From an uncultured Collinsella sp. (GTDB lineage Bacteria; Actinomycetota; Coriobacteriia; Coriobacteriales; Coriobacteriaceae), in contig UQKV01000002.1 of NCBI GenBank assembly GCA_900541665.1, positions 1 to 64,000 on the forward strand: a stretch of DNA of 64,000 bases, read 5' to 3'. Numbering within the stretch: position 1 is the stretch's first letter; each line of letters begins with the position of its first letter. Below the pieces are notes generated by a model, which did no database searches, had not been told where the DNA came from, and worked only from the letters and a program-made list of their open reading frames with translations. The position numbers and the translations under genes are program-made. Below, in pieces: positions 1 to 8,104 of the stretch.

Positions 1-317
1 ACACGCAGACCAAACCCGCCGATGGAGTTGACAAACCACCACAGGTGCGGCCCCTCGGCATCAAACGAAGCATCAAAGTCCTCGGACGCAGCGGCAAACG
101 CCTCGGCGGACGTCGAGCCCACCAGCGCGACATCGCAGCCATCAAAGCCGCGCGCAAACGCATCGACAAAGTCGTCCGCAAAGACCACCAGGCGGTCACC
201 GTGACGCACAATCCCCAGCTGCGACAGCGCTGCCGGCACATGCGGGGCCGCAAGCAACCGCGCCTCACGCGCGCCGGTCCTCAAAGCCCAGGCCTCTTCT
301 AGTTGCTGTACGCCCAT
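1..317 (-). CDS. Unknown protein, N-terminal part (runs off left edge)
   Basis: The minus strand is open from an ATG at 317 to the window edge, giving about 105 residues. A GGAGGG Shine-Dalgarno lies a few bases upstream of that ATG, which supports the start. The fragment is acidic and alanine-rich with no membrane segment or cofactor motif that I recognise, so no function is assigned. It lies downstream of the sucrose hydrolase gene but is separated from it by a good terminator, so it is probably its own transcription unit. The plus-strand frames over the same stretch are shadows. Confidence 0.6.
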   Translation of the reverse strand, partial: MGVQQLEEAWALRTGAREARLLAAPHVPAALSQLGIVRHGDRLVVFADDFVDAFARGFDGCDVALVGSTSAEAFAAASEDFDASFDAEGPHLWWFVNSIGGFGLR

Positions 318-334
318 ACGGCACCTTCCCTCCA

Positions 335-374
335 AAACAAAAACCCACGATGCGGATGTTTCCCGCATCGTGGG
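335..374 (-). terminator. Rho-independent terminator after sucrose hydrolase gene
   Basis: A perfect 12-bp stem (344-355 with 363-374) has a 7-nt loop and is followed on the minus strand by a T-rich run (335-343). It sits about 40 bp past the stop codon of the hydrolase gene. Confidence 0.85.
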
Positions 375-412
375 CTACGGCTGCAGTATAGCGCCGATAT
401 GCGACGAATCGC

Positions 413-1951
413 CTAGATGTTGAGCGCGTGGTAGGTCACATTCGCGCCCGGAGCGTCAACGGTCACGCCATAGGCCTCGGGATAGATGCGCGTCGAAAAC
501 ACGAGCGAGCCATCGTTCACAAACACCTCGACCGACGAGACATCGCCGACAATGCGCACGTTACGGACCTCGTCGATGGGCTCCCAGCGCACGGTACGGC
601 CGCAGCCGGCAGAAGCGCGACCCTCATCGGTAAATCGCATCTCAAAGCGCGAGGGCAGTTCGCCCTCGGCGGGCACAAACGCCAACTTCAGCTCGCCATC
701 AACGGTCGCGGTAAACGCGCCATCGACACCGTTGGCAACAACGTCAAAGCAGGTATCGCCGGCAACCTCCAACGAGCCCTCCCCCACACGCACCGAGGCA
801 TAATGGCGCTCGATCTCGCGCGCCGGCTGCTGCAGTACCACGCCGCCAGCACAGGCTGTAAGCTCGCGCGGCACCGTCATGCAGTGCTGCCAGCCGCACG
901 CCACGGTGGGCGCGTTGCCATAGGTCGGCTCATCGGGCATGCCCATCCAGCCGATCAGAATGTGGCGACCGTCCTCGGACGTAAACTCCTGCGGAGCATA
1001 GAAGTCAAAACCGGCGTCCCACAGGCGGAACTCGCCCAGCTCATAGGCACCGTCACCACCCGTAATGTCGCCCGATACAGGCATGTAGCCAGCGGCATAC
1101 ACATTGCCGCGGTCCCAACGACCGCCCTCAAGGCCCTGGGGCGAGAACGACAAAAATGCAGCGGCATCGCCATTCGCATCGAGCTCAAGATACCCCGGGC
1201 ACTCCCACATAAAGCCGAAACGCTCGAGCGTAGACACACGGCTCTCGAGCTCCCAACTCAGCATATCGGCCGAGCCATACACCAGGATCTCGCCCACATC
1301 GCGCCCGGCACCCTCGCCGTGCATCGCACAGAAACGGCTCTCGACATGAGGCCCGTCCACGCGGCGACGCGCGCCCATCACCATGTGGTAACGCCCATCA
1401 TCATCGCGCCACACCTTGGGGTCACGCACGTGGCAGGTCAAATCCTCGGGATAATCCTCGGACGCCAGCACCACGCGCTTTTGGCTGAACTCCCGACCGG
1501 CAAGGCCATCAACGCTCTCGACATAAACAGTATCGGCTCGTCGACCGGTATTGACGTAGTCGTACGTGCCGTCTGCATCGGAAAGCTTAACGTTGCCTGT
1601 GTACAGTATGCGAATGCGACCGTTCTCGGCAAGCGCGGAGCCCGAGTACACGCCATGGCAGTCAAACGGCTCGTCGGGAAGCAGCGGCGCGCCAACATAT
1701 TCCCAGTTCATAAGGTCGCGGCTTGTCGCATGACCCCAGGCCTTAACGCCGCCCTCGACATCAAACGGCGCATACTGAAAATAGGCATGGAACACGCCAC
1801 CCGCCTGGCAAAGACCGTTGGGGTCGTTGAGCCAACCAGCCGGCGGCATAATATGGAAGTGCTGGCCATACGCGCCATGACCGCACTCAGAGGCGGCGGC
1901 GTCAACAGCGGCGACCAGCTTTGCAAGGTCGCGACCAAGTGCATTAGACAT
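413..1951 (-). CDS. sacA: Sucrose-6-phosphate hydrolase (GH32)
   Basis: A 512-residue glycoside hydrolase family 32 enzyme, which would split the sucrose-6-phosphate delivered by the PTS into glucose-6-phosphate and fructose in the cytoplasm. The family motifs are present: WLNDPNG with the nucleophile Asp43, the RDP transition-state motif in RDPKVW, and the acid/base Glu in WECPGY. There is no signal peptide, as expected for an intracellular ScrB/SacA rather than a secreted invertase. It is the last gene of the lacI-scrA-sacA unit, 107 bp after scrA; a 7-bp inverted repeat (2014-2038) lies in that gap. The start ATG has AGGAC six bases upstream. The substrate is inferred from the neighbouring PTS gene. 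Confidence 0.93.
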   Translation of the reverse strand: MSNALGRDLAKLVAAVDAAASECGHGAYGQHFHIMPPAGWLNDPNGLCQAGGVFHAYFQYAPFDVEGGVKAWGHATSRDLMNWEYVGAPLLPDEPFDCHGVYSGSALAENGRIRILYTGNVKLSDADGTYDYVNTGRRADTVYVESVDGLAGREFSQKRVVLASEDYPEDLTCHVRDPKVWRDDDGRYHMVMGARRRVDGPHVESRFCAMHGEGAGRDVGEILVYGSADMLSWELESRVSTLERFGFMWECPGYLELDANGDAAAFLSFSPQGLEGGRWDRGNVYAAGYMPVSGDITGGDGAYELGEFRLWDAGFDFYAPQEFTSEDGRHILIGWMGMPDEPTYGNAPTVACGWQHCMTVPRELTACAGGVVLQQPAREIERHYASVRVGEGSLEVAGDTCFDVVANGVDGAFTATVDGELKLAFVPAEGELPSRFEMRFTDEGRASAGCGRTVRWEPIDEVRNVRIVGDVSSVEVFVNDGSLVFSTRIYPEAYGVTVDAPGANVTYHALNI

Positions 1952-2058
1952 ATCAAAGTCCTAACGGATCGAAAATTACAAGGCGCCAGAGATCGGCACC
2001 AGATACGGGAAACGCCCGCGAGTATACAACCCGCGGGCACCCCATCAATCAAAAGCTC

Positions 2059-3460
2059 TTAGGCCTGCTCGGAAGCCTTAGGCTCGTCCTTGTACAGGAC
2101 AAACGAGACACCAAAGGAAACCAGCGCGGCGACCGCAAACATGATCGCGTACTGCACGGGTTGGGCCAGGCACAGCAGGATACCGAAGATACCGGTAACG
2201 CCGGTGCCGGAAGCAGCAAGCGAGGTGAGTGCGCAGACCAGGGCACCGCAACCGCCGCCGATGCAGCCGGCGATGAAGGGCTTAAAGAAGCGCAGGTTCA
2301 CACCAAAGATGGCAGGCTCGGTAATGCCCATGAAGGCGGACAGGGCCGAAGGAAGCGCCAGACCCTTGATCTTGGCATCGCGGGTCTTAAAGGCAACGGC
2401 GAGTGCGGCGCCACCCTGAGCGATGTTGGCAGCACTGGCGATGGGCAGCCAGTAGGTCACGCCGTACTGGGCAAGCTGGCCCAGGTCGATGGCGGTGTAC
2501 ATCTGGTGGATACCGGTAACGACCGTGGGGGCATAGAACAGGCCGACGATAAAGGAACCGATGCCGAAGGGCAGGGTCAGAAGGGCCTGAATCAGACCGA
2601 GGATGGCGTTCTCGGCCCAGACAAAGATGGGGCCGACGGCAACGAGAGTCACGAGCACGGTCACGAACACCGAGACAAGCGGAGTCACAAAGAGATCGAA
2701 CATCTCGGGAACGATCTTGTGCAGGCGCTTCTCGAGGAAGGCAAGAATGGCACAGGCGATGACGATGGGGATCACATGACCCTGATAGACGACCCACTCA
2801 AAGCTGTACACGCCGGGGATGACGTTGACCATGGTCTGCACGCCCTCGGAGGCAACCGTATAGGCGCTCTGCAGCGAGGAGTTGATGAATGCACCACCGA
2901 CGACGGCGCCCAGGTACGGGTTGGCGCCAAAGGCCTTAGCCGCGGAGTAACCGATCAGGATCTGCAGAATGCCAAAGGACGTGCCCGAGACCAGGTCGGC
3001 AATCTTATAAATAAAGTTATTGGTGTCGAGCGCGATAAAGCCGTTGGAGGCCATAAAGTTGAGGGCGCTCATAATGCCCAGCAGCAGGCCCGAAGCCACG
3101 ATGGCGGGGATGATGGGGACAAAGACGTCGCCGAGCACCTTAATGGCACGCATAAAGATGTTCTGCTGCTGCGCCGCTGCCTCCTTGACCTCGGCCTTGG
3201 TGGCAGCCTCGACGCCGCTGAGCGCAATAAACTCGTCGTAGACCTTGTTGACGGTGCCAGTGCCAAAAAATAATCTGGAGCTGGCCCTGGGCCTCAAAGA
3301 CGCCCTTGGCGCCGTCGATATTCTCGAGGGCCTCCTTGTCGACCTTGGCGTTATCGGCAATCACAAGGCGCAGACGCGTGGCGCAGTGTGCGGCAGAGAC
3401 GACGTTGTCGGCGCCACCGATATTGTCGAGCACCTCTTGGGCTGATTTGCGGTAGTCCAT
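2059..3460 (-). pseudogene. scrA: Sucrose-specific PTS EIIBC, frameshifted by one base
   Basis: A sucrose PTS permease with an N-terminal EIIB domain (phosphorylatable Cys26 in AAHCATRLRL) and a C-terminal EIIC domain of about ten membrane segments with the GITEP motif. It would import sucrose as sucrose-6-phosphate. The ATG at 3460 has GGAGGAAAGGGA upstream. The reading frame breaks at a run of six A on the plus strand (3265-3270): the EIIB part reads through ...LQIIF in one frame and continues as GTGTVNK in another. With one base fewer the gene would encode 466 residues without interruption. No EIIA is encoded here, so a general EIIA-Glc would be needed. The break may be a real inactivating or phase-variable change, or a homopolymer sequencing error. 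Confidence 0.88.
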
Positions 3461-3516
3461 GACTTCCCTTTCCTCCAACGGGCGCATCTGCACCCGGCCA
3501 TCTTTGACACTTACAC

Positions 3517-3530
3517 TGTAATCGTTTTCA
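3517..3530. promoter_or_regulatory. LacI-type operator, scrA-proximal copy 1
   Basis: TGTAATCGTTTTCA fits the LacI/CcpA consensus TGNAANCGNTTNCA. It lies 57 bp upstream of the scrA start. Confidence 0.75.
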
Positions 3531-3542
3531 GTCTCATATGTC

Positions 3543-3556
3543 TGTAATCGTTTTCA
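3543..3556. promoter_or_regulatory. LacI-type operator, copy 2
   Basis: An identical TGTAATCGTTTTCA lies 26 bp from the first copy. Two same-phase operators between the regulator gene and scrA suggest repression of sucrose uptake by the adjacent LacI protein. Confidence 0.75.
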
Positions 3557-3644
3557 CAGTAGGGTGAACGGTAGGAAAAAGCCGGCGAAAGGTAGTTTTA
3601 AAGCAAAAAGAGGCGGCTCAGAGACAGGCAGACGTGCCCAAAGC

Positions 3645-4625
3645 CTAGACATTCATAAGCTGATGGCCGAGCTTGAGCGTCTTTAGACCACTCTCCCCCT
3701 CCACGCCATCGAGCGTGTTGAGCAACATATTGGTCGCCTCGACGCCACTGGTCAGGTAGCCATAATGCACGGTGGGAATGCCGCCCGTCAGCGCGCGCAA
3801 AAACGCGTTGTCGCCAAAACCGCTCACGCGGTGTATGCCCTCGCCCATACCGCGAACCTCATCGATGGCACGCAGCGCGCCCGCCGCCATGGTGTCGGTC
3901 GCGCAGGCGACAAACGAAACATCGGGGGCATCGGCAAGCAGCTCGCGCGCAGCGCGATAGCCCGAGTCGAGCGTAAACGAGCCCAGGCGAATCAAGGCAG
4001 CATCGAGTGGGTTACCCGCGGCGCGCAAACCGGCTTCAAAACCGCGGCGGCGTTCATAACCAGCCGCGCGGTCTTCTTCGGTAACTCCAATGTAGGCAAT
4101 CTTGCCATCCACGCGACCCGCAAGCGCACGGCCCAGCTCAAAGGCAGCCTCGTAATCGTCGTGATAGACGCACGCCGCACCCTCGACATGCTGGCCGATC
4201 AACACAATGGGCACACGGCACGACTCAATCGCGCGACGGTGCTCGTCGGTGATCATGGTTGCCACCAGCACAATGCCATCGACCGGGTGGTTTTGGAATA
4301 AATCGAGGTACTCGAGCTCGCGATCGGGGGCGTTATCGGTATTGGCAAGCAGCATCTGGTAGCCACGGCGACCGAGCACCTGGCCAATACCGGCGGTAAT
4401 GCGGCTCACGGATTCCGAGTTGATCTTGGGTACGATGACGCCGATGAGCTTGGTGGAACCGGTGCGCAGCGCGCGAGCCTGGCTGGATCGCACGTATCCG
4501 GTCAGCTCGATTGCATGCTTAATGCGCTCGGCCTTGTCCGCCGAGATATATCCACCGTTGAGGTAGCGCGAGACGGCAGCGCTCGAAACGCCGGCCAGCT
4601 CGGCCACATCTTTCATCTTTACCAC
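3645..4625 (-). CDS. LacI-family regulator of the sucrose operon
   Basis: A 326-residue LacI/GalR regulator with an N-terminal helix-turn-helix (MKDVAELAGVSSAAVSRYL) and a periplasmic-binding-protein-like effector domain starting near the phrase LIGVIVPKI. It probably represses scrA and sacA in the absence of sucrose or its phosphate. I place the start at GTG 4625: AGGGG lies five bases upstream and the product begins MVKMKDV, as is usual for the family. An ATG at 4667 would extend it by 14 residues but would put a perfect operator inside the coding region. Consensus operators lie just upstream of this gene and upstream of scrA, so autoregulation is likely. Confidence 0.9.
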   Translation of the reverse strand: MVKMKDVAELAGVSSAAVSRYLNGGYISADKAERIKHAIELTGYVRSSQARALRTGSTKLIGVIVPKINSESVSRITAGIGQVLGRRGYQMLLANTDNAPDRELEYLDLFQNHPVDGIVLVATMITDEHRRAIESCRVPIVLIGQHVEGAACVYHDDYEAAFELGRALAGRVDGKIAYIGVTEEDRAAGYERRRGFEAGLRAAGNPLDAALIRLGSFTLDSGYRAARELLADAPDVSFVACATDTMAAGALRAIDEVRGMGEGIHRVSGFGDNAFLRALTGGIPTVHYGYLTSGVEATNMLLNTLDGVEGESGLKTLKLGHQLMNV

Positions 4626-4640
4626 GAGAACCCCTGTCGT

Positions 4641-4654
4641 TGAAATCGCTTTCA
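4641..4654. promoter_or_regulatory. LacI-type operator upstream of regulator gene
   Basis: TGAAATCGCTTTCA is a near-perfect TGNAANCGNTTNCA palindrome 16 bp upstream of the GTG start. It implies that the regulator controls its own transcription. Confidence 0.75.
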
Positions 4655-4751
4655 CCATAATACCCAACCCATGCCAGCAAATTGAGCAAATGAGACGGGC
4701 CCATGGATCATTTCAACCGCCCAGGTCGAGCAAACGTCAGCGAGCGGGCAG

Positions 4752-4835
4752 CTGCCGTGACGAGGTGCCGCGAAAGAGGAGCGAAGCGTACTTTATGTAC
4801 GCGAGCGACGGTTTGAGCGGCAGATCGCCCGGCAG
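4752..4835. repeat. Nested hairpin element, diverged member of valS-flanking family
   Basis: An inner palindrome GCGTAC-TTTAT-GTACGC (4786-4802) is enclosed by weaker outer arms (CTGCCG...TGCCGC against GCGGCA...CGGCAG). The layout, and the inner GAAG...CGAGCGA flanks, resemble the elements at 49882-50000 and 52727-52842. It sits in the gap between the DUF4956 gene and the lacI gene. Confidence 0.4.
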
Positions 4836-4858
4836 ATGTCCGCGCAGCGTCGAGCGGT

Positions 4859-4880
4859 CCGGCGTTTGTTAAAACGCCGG
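4859..4880 (-). terminator. Hairpin at end of the pel operon
   Basis: A 9-bp stem CCGGCGTTT/AAACGCCGG lies eight bases past the stop codon of the last operon gene. It lacks a clear T-run, so it may terminate weakly or protect the 3' end. Confidence 0.45.
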
Positions 4881-4887
4881 AACATAG

Positions 4888-5553
4888 TTAGCCGAGGTAC
4901 TCGCCGTTGTATTGGATCAACGTCAGGTCCTCAACGCCATCGAGTGCGCGGATGGCGTCGGCATAGGGCATGTCAACGCCGTCCGAGAAGAGCTCGACGG
5001 CCATCTCGACTTTGTCGCCGCGCATCGTCTTAGACTTGACGGTGAACTTGGTGCGCCCAAATGCACGCACGATATCGTCGCCGGTGGTCTGGCCCGTGTA
5101 GTGGATGACCATCATGTACACGCGCGCCTTGTCCTGGTGGCTCGCAAAACCGGCGATCATCACCACGATCACCACCGCCGTGAGCCCCACGAGCGCATAC
5201 ATGCCGGCGCCGGCCGTAATGCCCGTGGTAATGGCCCAAAACAGATACAGCAGGTCGAGCGGGTCCTTGACCGCCGTACGGTAGCGGACGATAGACAGAG
5301 CACCGACCATACCGAGCGAGATGACCACGTTGGTCGAGATCGCGAGCGTGACCATGCAGGTGAGCACGCACATGCCCACGAGCGTCACGGCAAAGCTACG
5401 CGAATACACCACGCCGGTAAAAAAGCGCTTGTACACGTAATAAATCAGGATGCCCATGGCGAGCGCCACGAGCAGCGAAAGGCCGATCTTGGCAGGGTCG
5501 ACCTGGCCAAACGCCTCCAAGACGGAGTTCTTAAAAAAGTCCCTGGTGCTCAT
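4888..5553 (-). CDS. DUF4956 membrane protein
   Basis: A 221-residue integral membrane protein with four or five predicted membrane segments in its first 150 residues and a soluble C-terminal tail of about 70 residues. It matches the DUF4956 family, which often occurs next to VTC-domain proteins. The molecular role is not known. It is the last gene of the eight-gene pel operon, four bases after the VTC gene, so the two products probably work together at the membrane. The ATG start is used. Confidence 0.85.
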   Translation of the reverse strand: MSTRDFFKNSVLEAFGQVDPAKIGLSLLVALAMGILIYYVYKRFFTGVVYSRSFAVTLVGMCVLTCMVTLAISTNVVISLGMVGALSIVRYRTAVKDPLDLLYLFWAITTGITAGAGMYALVGLTAVVIVVMIAGFASHQDKARVYMMVIHYTGQTTGDDIVRAFGRTKFTVKSKTMRGDKVEMAVELFSDGVDMPYADAIRALDGVEDLTLIQYNGEYLG

Positions 5554-5556
5554 GGT

Positions 5557-6348
5557 CTAAATATCCCCTCGGTTCTCAAAATCCGATTCCCAGTAATTAA
5601 ATCCGCGCAGGTAGGCGGTCTTTTCGTAACACAGGCAGTACTTGGAGACCGCCGTGAGTTCGGCCGCGCCCGGCGGCACCATATCGCGCACCAGCTGCGG
5701 GCAAAACTCCGTAAACTTGACCTCCATCACCAGCTTACCGGGTTCTAGCACGGGCAGCGCGGGCAGCGTCGCATCAAAGATGTCGAAGCTACCCACCGCG
5801 GCACGCACGTTCATGTCAAACGTGATGCGCACGGTGCCCTCGTCCATCACCCACGGCTCGCGCTCGTAGTCCACGATGGTCCGCGGGCGCATCATGTTGC
5901 AGATGCACTCGATGTAGAACTCGCGACAGAGCGGATAAGGGCTCCTCAGCAAAAAGTCGTAGTCGCCAGCCAGAATCTGCTCAAACTCGCCGCGCGTAAG
6001 CGGCGCGTCCTCCTTGTAGATCCAGCTGCCGTACTTCTTTTTGCGCTCAAGCTTAATCACCTTGTCGCTGCCGTTATAGATGCGCACGCGATACTTTTTG
6101 CGCATGAGAATGCCGGCGTCTTTTTCCTCGTAGGCCGAGTTGCAGTAGTCATCAAAATACAGGCTGCGAATAGTGTAACCGCCCGCTCGCGCATGCTTGT
6201 CCAGCTTAAACACCGGCGCCATGCGACAGGCAAGCGCGGCGTGCTCGCCCTCGTTAATGAGATATTTGAGCTCATGGCGGTAACGCTCCTGCGTGGCACA
6301 CACAGGCGGGGCCGCCAAGCGCTCAAGCAGCGCGCTAGCCCTCCTCAT
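5557..6348 (-). CDS. VTC-domain (polyphosphate polymerase-type) protein
   Basis: A 263-residue protein of the VTC/triphosphate-tunnel superfamily. The tunnel signatures are visible: RHELKYLI near residue 24, then the basic strands RKKYRVRIY and KLERKKKYGSWIYK. VTC proteins in yeast make polyphosphate from ATP; bacterial members paired with DUF4956 are annotated as polyphosphate polymerase domain proteins, but their substrate is mostly untested. The gene overlaps the CotH gene by 14 bp, and DUF4956 follows four bases later. No membrane segment is seen, so the DUF4956 partner probably tethers it. Confidence 0.85.
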   Translation of the reverse strand: MRRASALLERLAAPPVCATQERYRHELKYLINEGEHAALACRMAPVFKLDKHARAGGYTIRSLYFDDYCNSAYEEKDAGILMRKKYRVRIYNGSDKVIKLERKKKYGSWIYKEDAPLTRGEFEQILAGDYDFLLRSPYPLCREFYIECICNMMRPRTIVDYEREPWVMDEGTVRITFDMNVRAAVGSFDIFDATLPALPVLEPGKLVMEVKFTEFCPQLVRDMVPPGAAELTAVSKYCLCYEKTAYLRGFNYWESDFENRGDI

Positions 6349-8104
6349 ACGTGTCCTCCACGACCTTACCGCCGTCTTGCACGTAAAAGCACTTCATGCC
6401 GTAGTGCTTGCCGTCGTCAGTCACATAGTAGTCAAACGCATCTTGCGTAAAGCCGTCGGAGTTGGCGGCACGCACGCGCACAAAATACTGGCCGGCATCG
6501 GGCGCATCGCAGGTCACCTCGGGAAGCAGCACGTCCTCGGCCTTAAAGACCACGTCGCTTATGGCATAGTCGCGCGCAAGCTCTACGGTGTAGCGAATGT
6601 CGCGCGCCTCAAAGTCGTAGGACGCATCCCAGTTAATGCGCAGCTTACCGTTATCGATCTGCGGCACGCCGATGTAGAACGGCATGGGCTTTTTAAAACT
6701 CTCGCGAAAGCTCTTGTAGTTCTCCTCGATCTCGGAGGGAATCGCCGCGGCGATCTGCTCGTATTGGTCCTTGGTGACAGGCAGATTGTCGATATCGGGC
6801 GAAGCAGAGACCAGGGATTCAGTCACCTCGCGGTAGTGCTTGATCATCTTGGTCAGGCGAGTCTCGGTCAAATACGAGCGCAAGTCCTTGACGGCACGGT
6901 CGAGTTCGCTGCGGAACGACTTGCTGCGCAACGCGCGGTTAAACAGCACGTTGCCCCAGTAGTTGCTTGCACCGCGCTCCCAGCTCGCGTAGTCCGAAAA
7001 CCCGGTAAGAGAAAGCTCGAGCTTACGCAGCATGCCGTCGTTATCCCAATCCAAAAAGTACCAGGTATTTGAGTTGAGAGGGCTGTACAGATAGCAGTTA
7101 CGGTTCTGCGTATCGCAGTTGCCCGTCAGGATCTGAAACGCCAGCCAATAGACCAAATTCTCGGTATCAAAGTAGGTATCGAGCACACCATCGATCTTTT
7201 GCGATTCGTCGTTGAGCGCATCGAGCATCTCGATGAGCTTGGTGTGGTCCGTATCGCCCTTAATCTCGAGCATGCCTTCAAAGCTTGCCTGGTTGTAGTC
7301 GGGATCATCGGCAAGCTTAATGGTGTCCTCGTAGCGATGGAAATCAAAGCTGCTCACCTTGTACAGGTGCCCGCTTTTATCCAGGCCATGTGCCTTAAGC
7401 GCCGTCTTGTTAAGCTGCTCCACCTGTGTAAACAAGCCATAGTCCTCAAAGGTATCGTTGGACTTTTCGGTCCGATCGCACACCCACAGATGCACAAACT
7501 GCGTGCGCAGACCCATCATCTGGGGAATCCCACGGATAAGGTCGTAGGCCATCTTGTTGCGAAAACGCATACCCTCGCCCATGTGCTTGTTGAGCGCAAT
7601 CGCGCGCTGTTGGCGCCAGGTACCCTTGCCCTTTTTGAGCTCCACCTTGTAATTCTTTTGCGTGTAGGAGCTCGATGTCTGACCGCGTACCTGCACGGTA
7701 GCATTGGGCGCTTCCTCGCCATAGCCAACCTCGCCGGCCACCGGGCCGTCTTCGTCGCCCGCCTGCAAAAGCCCCATTACCTGATAGCGCGTCACGCCCA
7801 TGTCGGCGTAGTCATACACCGAGTACGTATTGATCTCGGCCCAGCTATGATCGGTGTTCTCGGAGCTGTTACCGCGCGAGACCGTCAGGTACATGGTCAC
7901 AATGCCCGAGTCGTCGTAGACCTCGTACAGCTCGTCCTTATCGCGCAGGTGCTTGGACTCGCCCGAGGCCTCGGCCTTTTTAATCTTGCCCTGCTTTTTG
8001 ACCTTTTTGGTCGAGGATTCGTCCTGAGACGAACAGCCCGAAAGCAACAGCGCGCCGGCAGCCGCCTCGATCAGGCAGCGGCGAGACATCAACTTATCGA
8101 TCAT
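6335..8104 (-). CDS. CotH-kinase-family lipoprotein
   Basis: A 589-residue lipoprotein with a CotH (atypical protein kinase fold) domain. The start ATG at 8104 has GGGGAGG five bases upstream and gives a lipobox LLLSGC with Cys24, so the protein should be anchored outside the membrane. The CotH domain runs from about residue 135 to 470: RGQTSSSYTQKNYKVEL, NRNCYLY and the DWDND metal motif (352-356) are present. A fibronectin-like C-terminal part follows. It overlaps pelG by 11 bp and the VTC gene by 14 bp. The acceptor of any phosphate transfer is unknown; polysaccharide-associated surface proteins are one possibility. Confidence 0.87.
   Translation of the reverse strand: MIDKLMSRRCLIEAAAGALLLSGCSSQDESSTKKVKKQGKIKKAEASGESKHLRDKDELYEVYDDSGIVTMYLTVSRGNSSENTDHSWAEINTYSVYDYADMGVTRYQVMGLLQAGDEDGPVAGEVGYGEEAPNATVQVRGQTSSSYTQKNYKVELKKGKGTWRQQRAIALNKHMGEGMRFRNKMAYDLIRGIPQMMGLRTQFVHLWVCDRTEKSNDTFEDYGLFTQVEQLNKTALKAHGLDKSGHLYKVSSFDFHRYEDTIKLADDPDYNQASFEGMLEIKGDTDHTKLIEMLDALNDESQKIDGVLDTYFDTENLVYWLAFQILTGNCDTQNRNCYLYSPLNSNTWYFLDWDNDGMLRKLELSLTGFSDYASWERGASNYWGNVLFNRALRSKSFRSELDRAVKDLRSYLTETRLTKMIKHYREVTESLVSASPDIDNLPVTKDQYEQIAAAIPSEIEENYKSFRESFKKPMPFYIGVPQIDNGKLRINWDASYDFEARDIRYTVELARDYAISDVVFKAEDVLLPEVTCDAPDAGQYFVRVRAANSDGFTQDAFDYYVTDDGKHYGMKCFYVQDGGKVVEDTYEEG

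Noticed and set aside
3265..3270. Programmed ribosomal frameshift in scrA
   Set aside because: PTS EIIBC proteins are not known to use frameshifting, and reading on would need a +1 shift at TTT-TGG without a recognised stimulator. Mutation or sequencing error is more likely.
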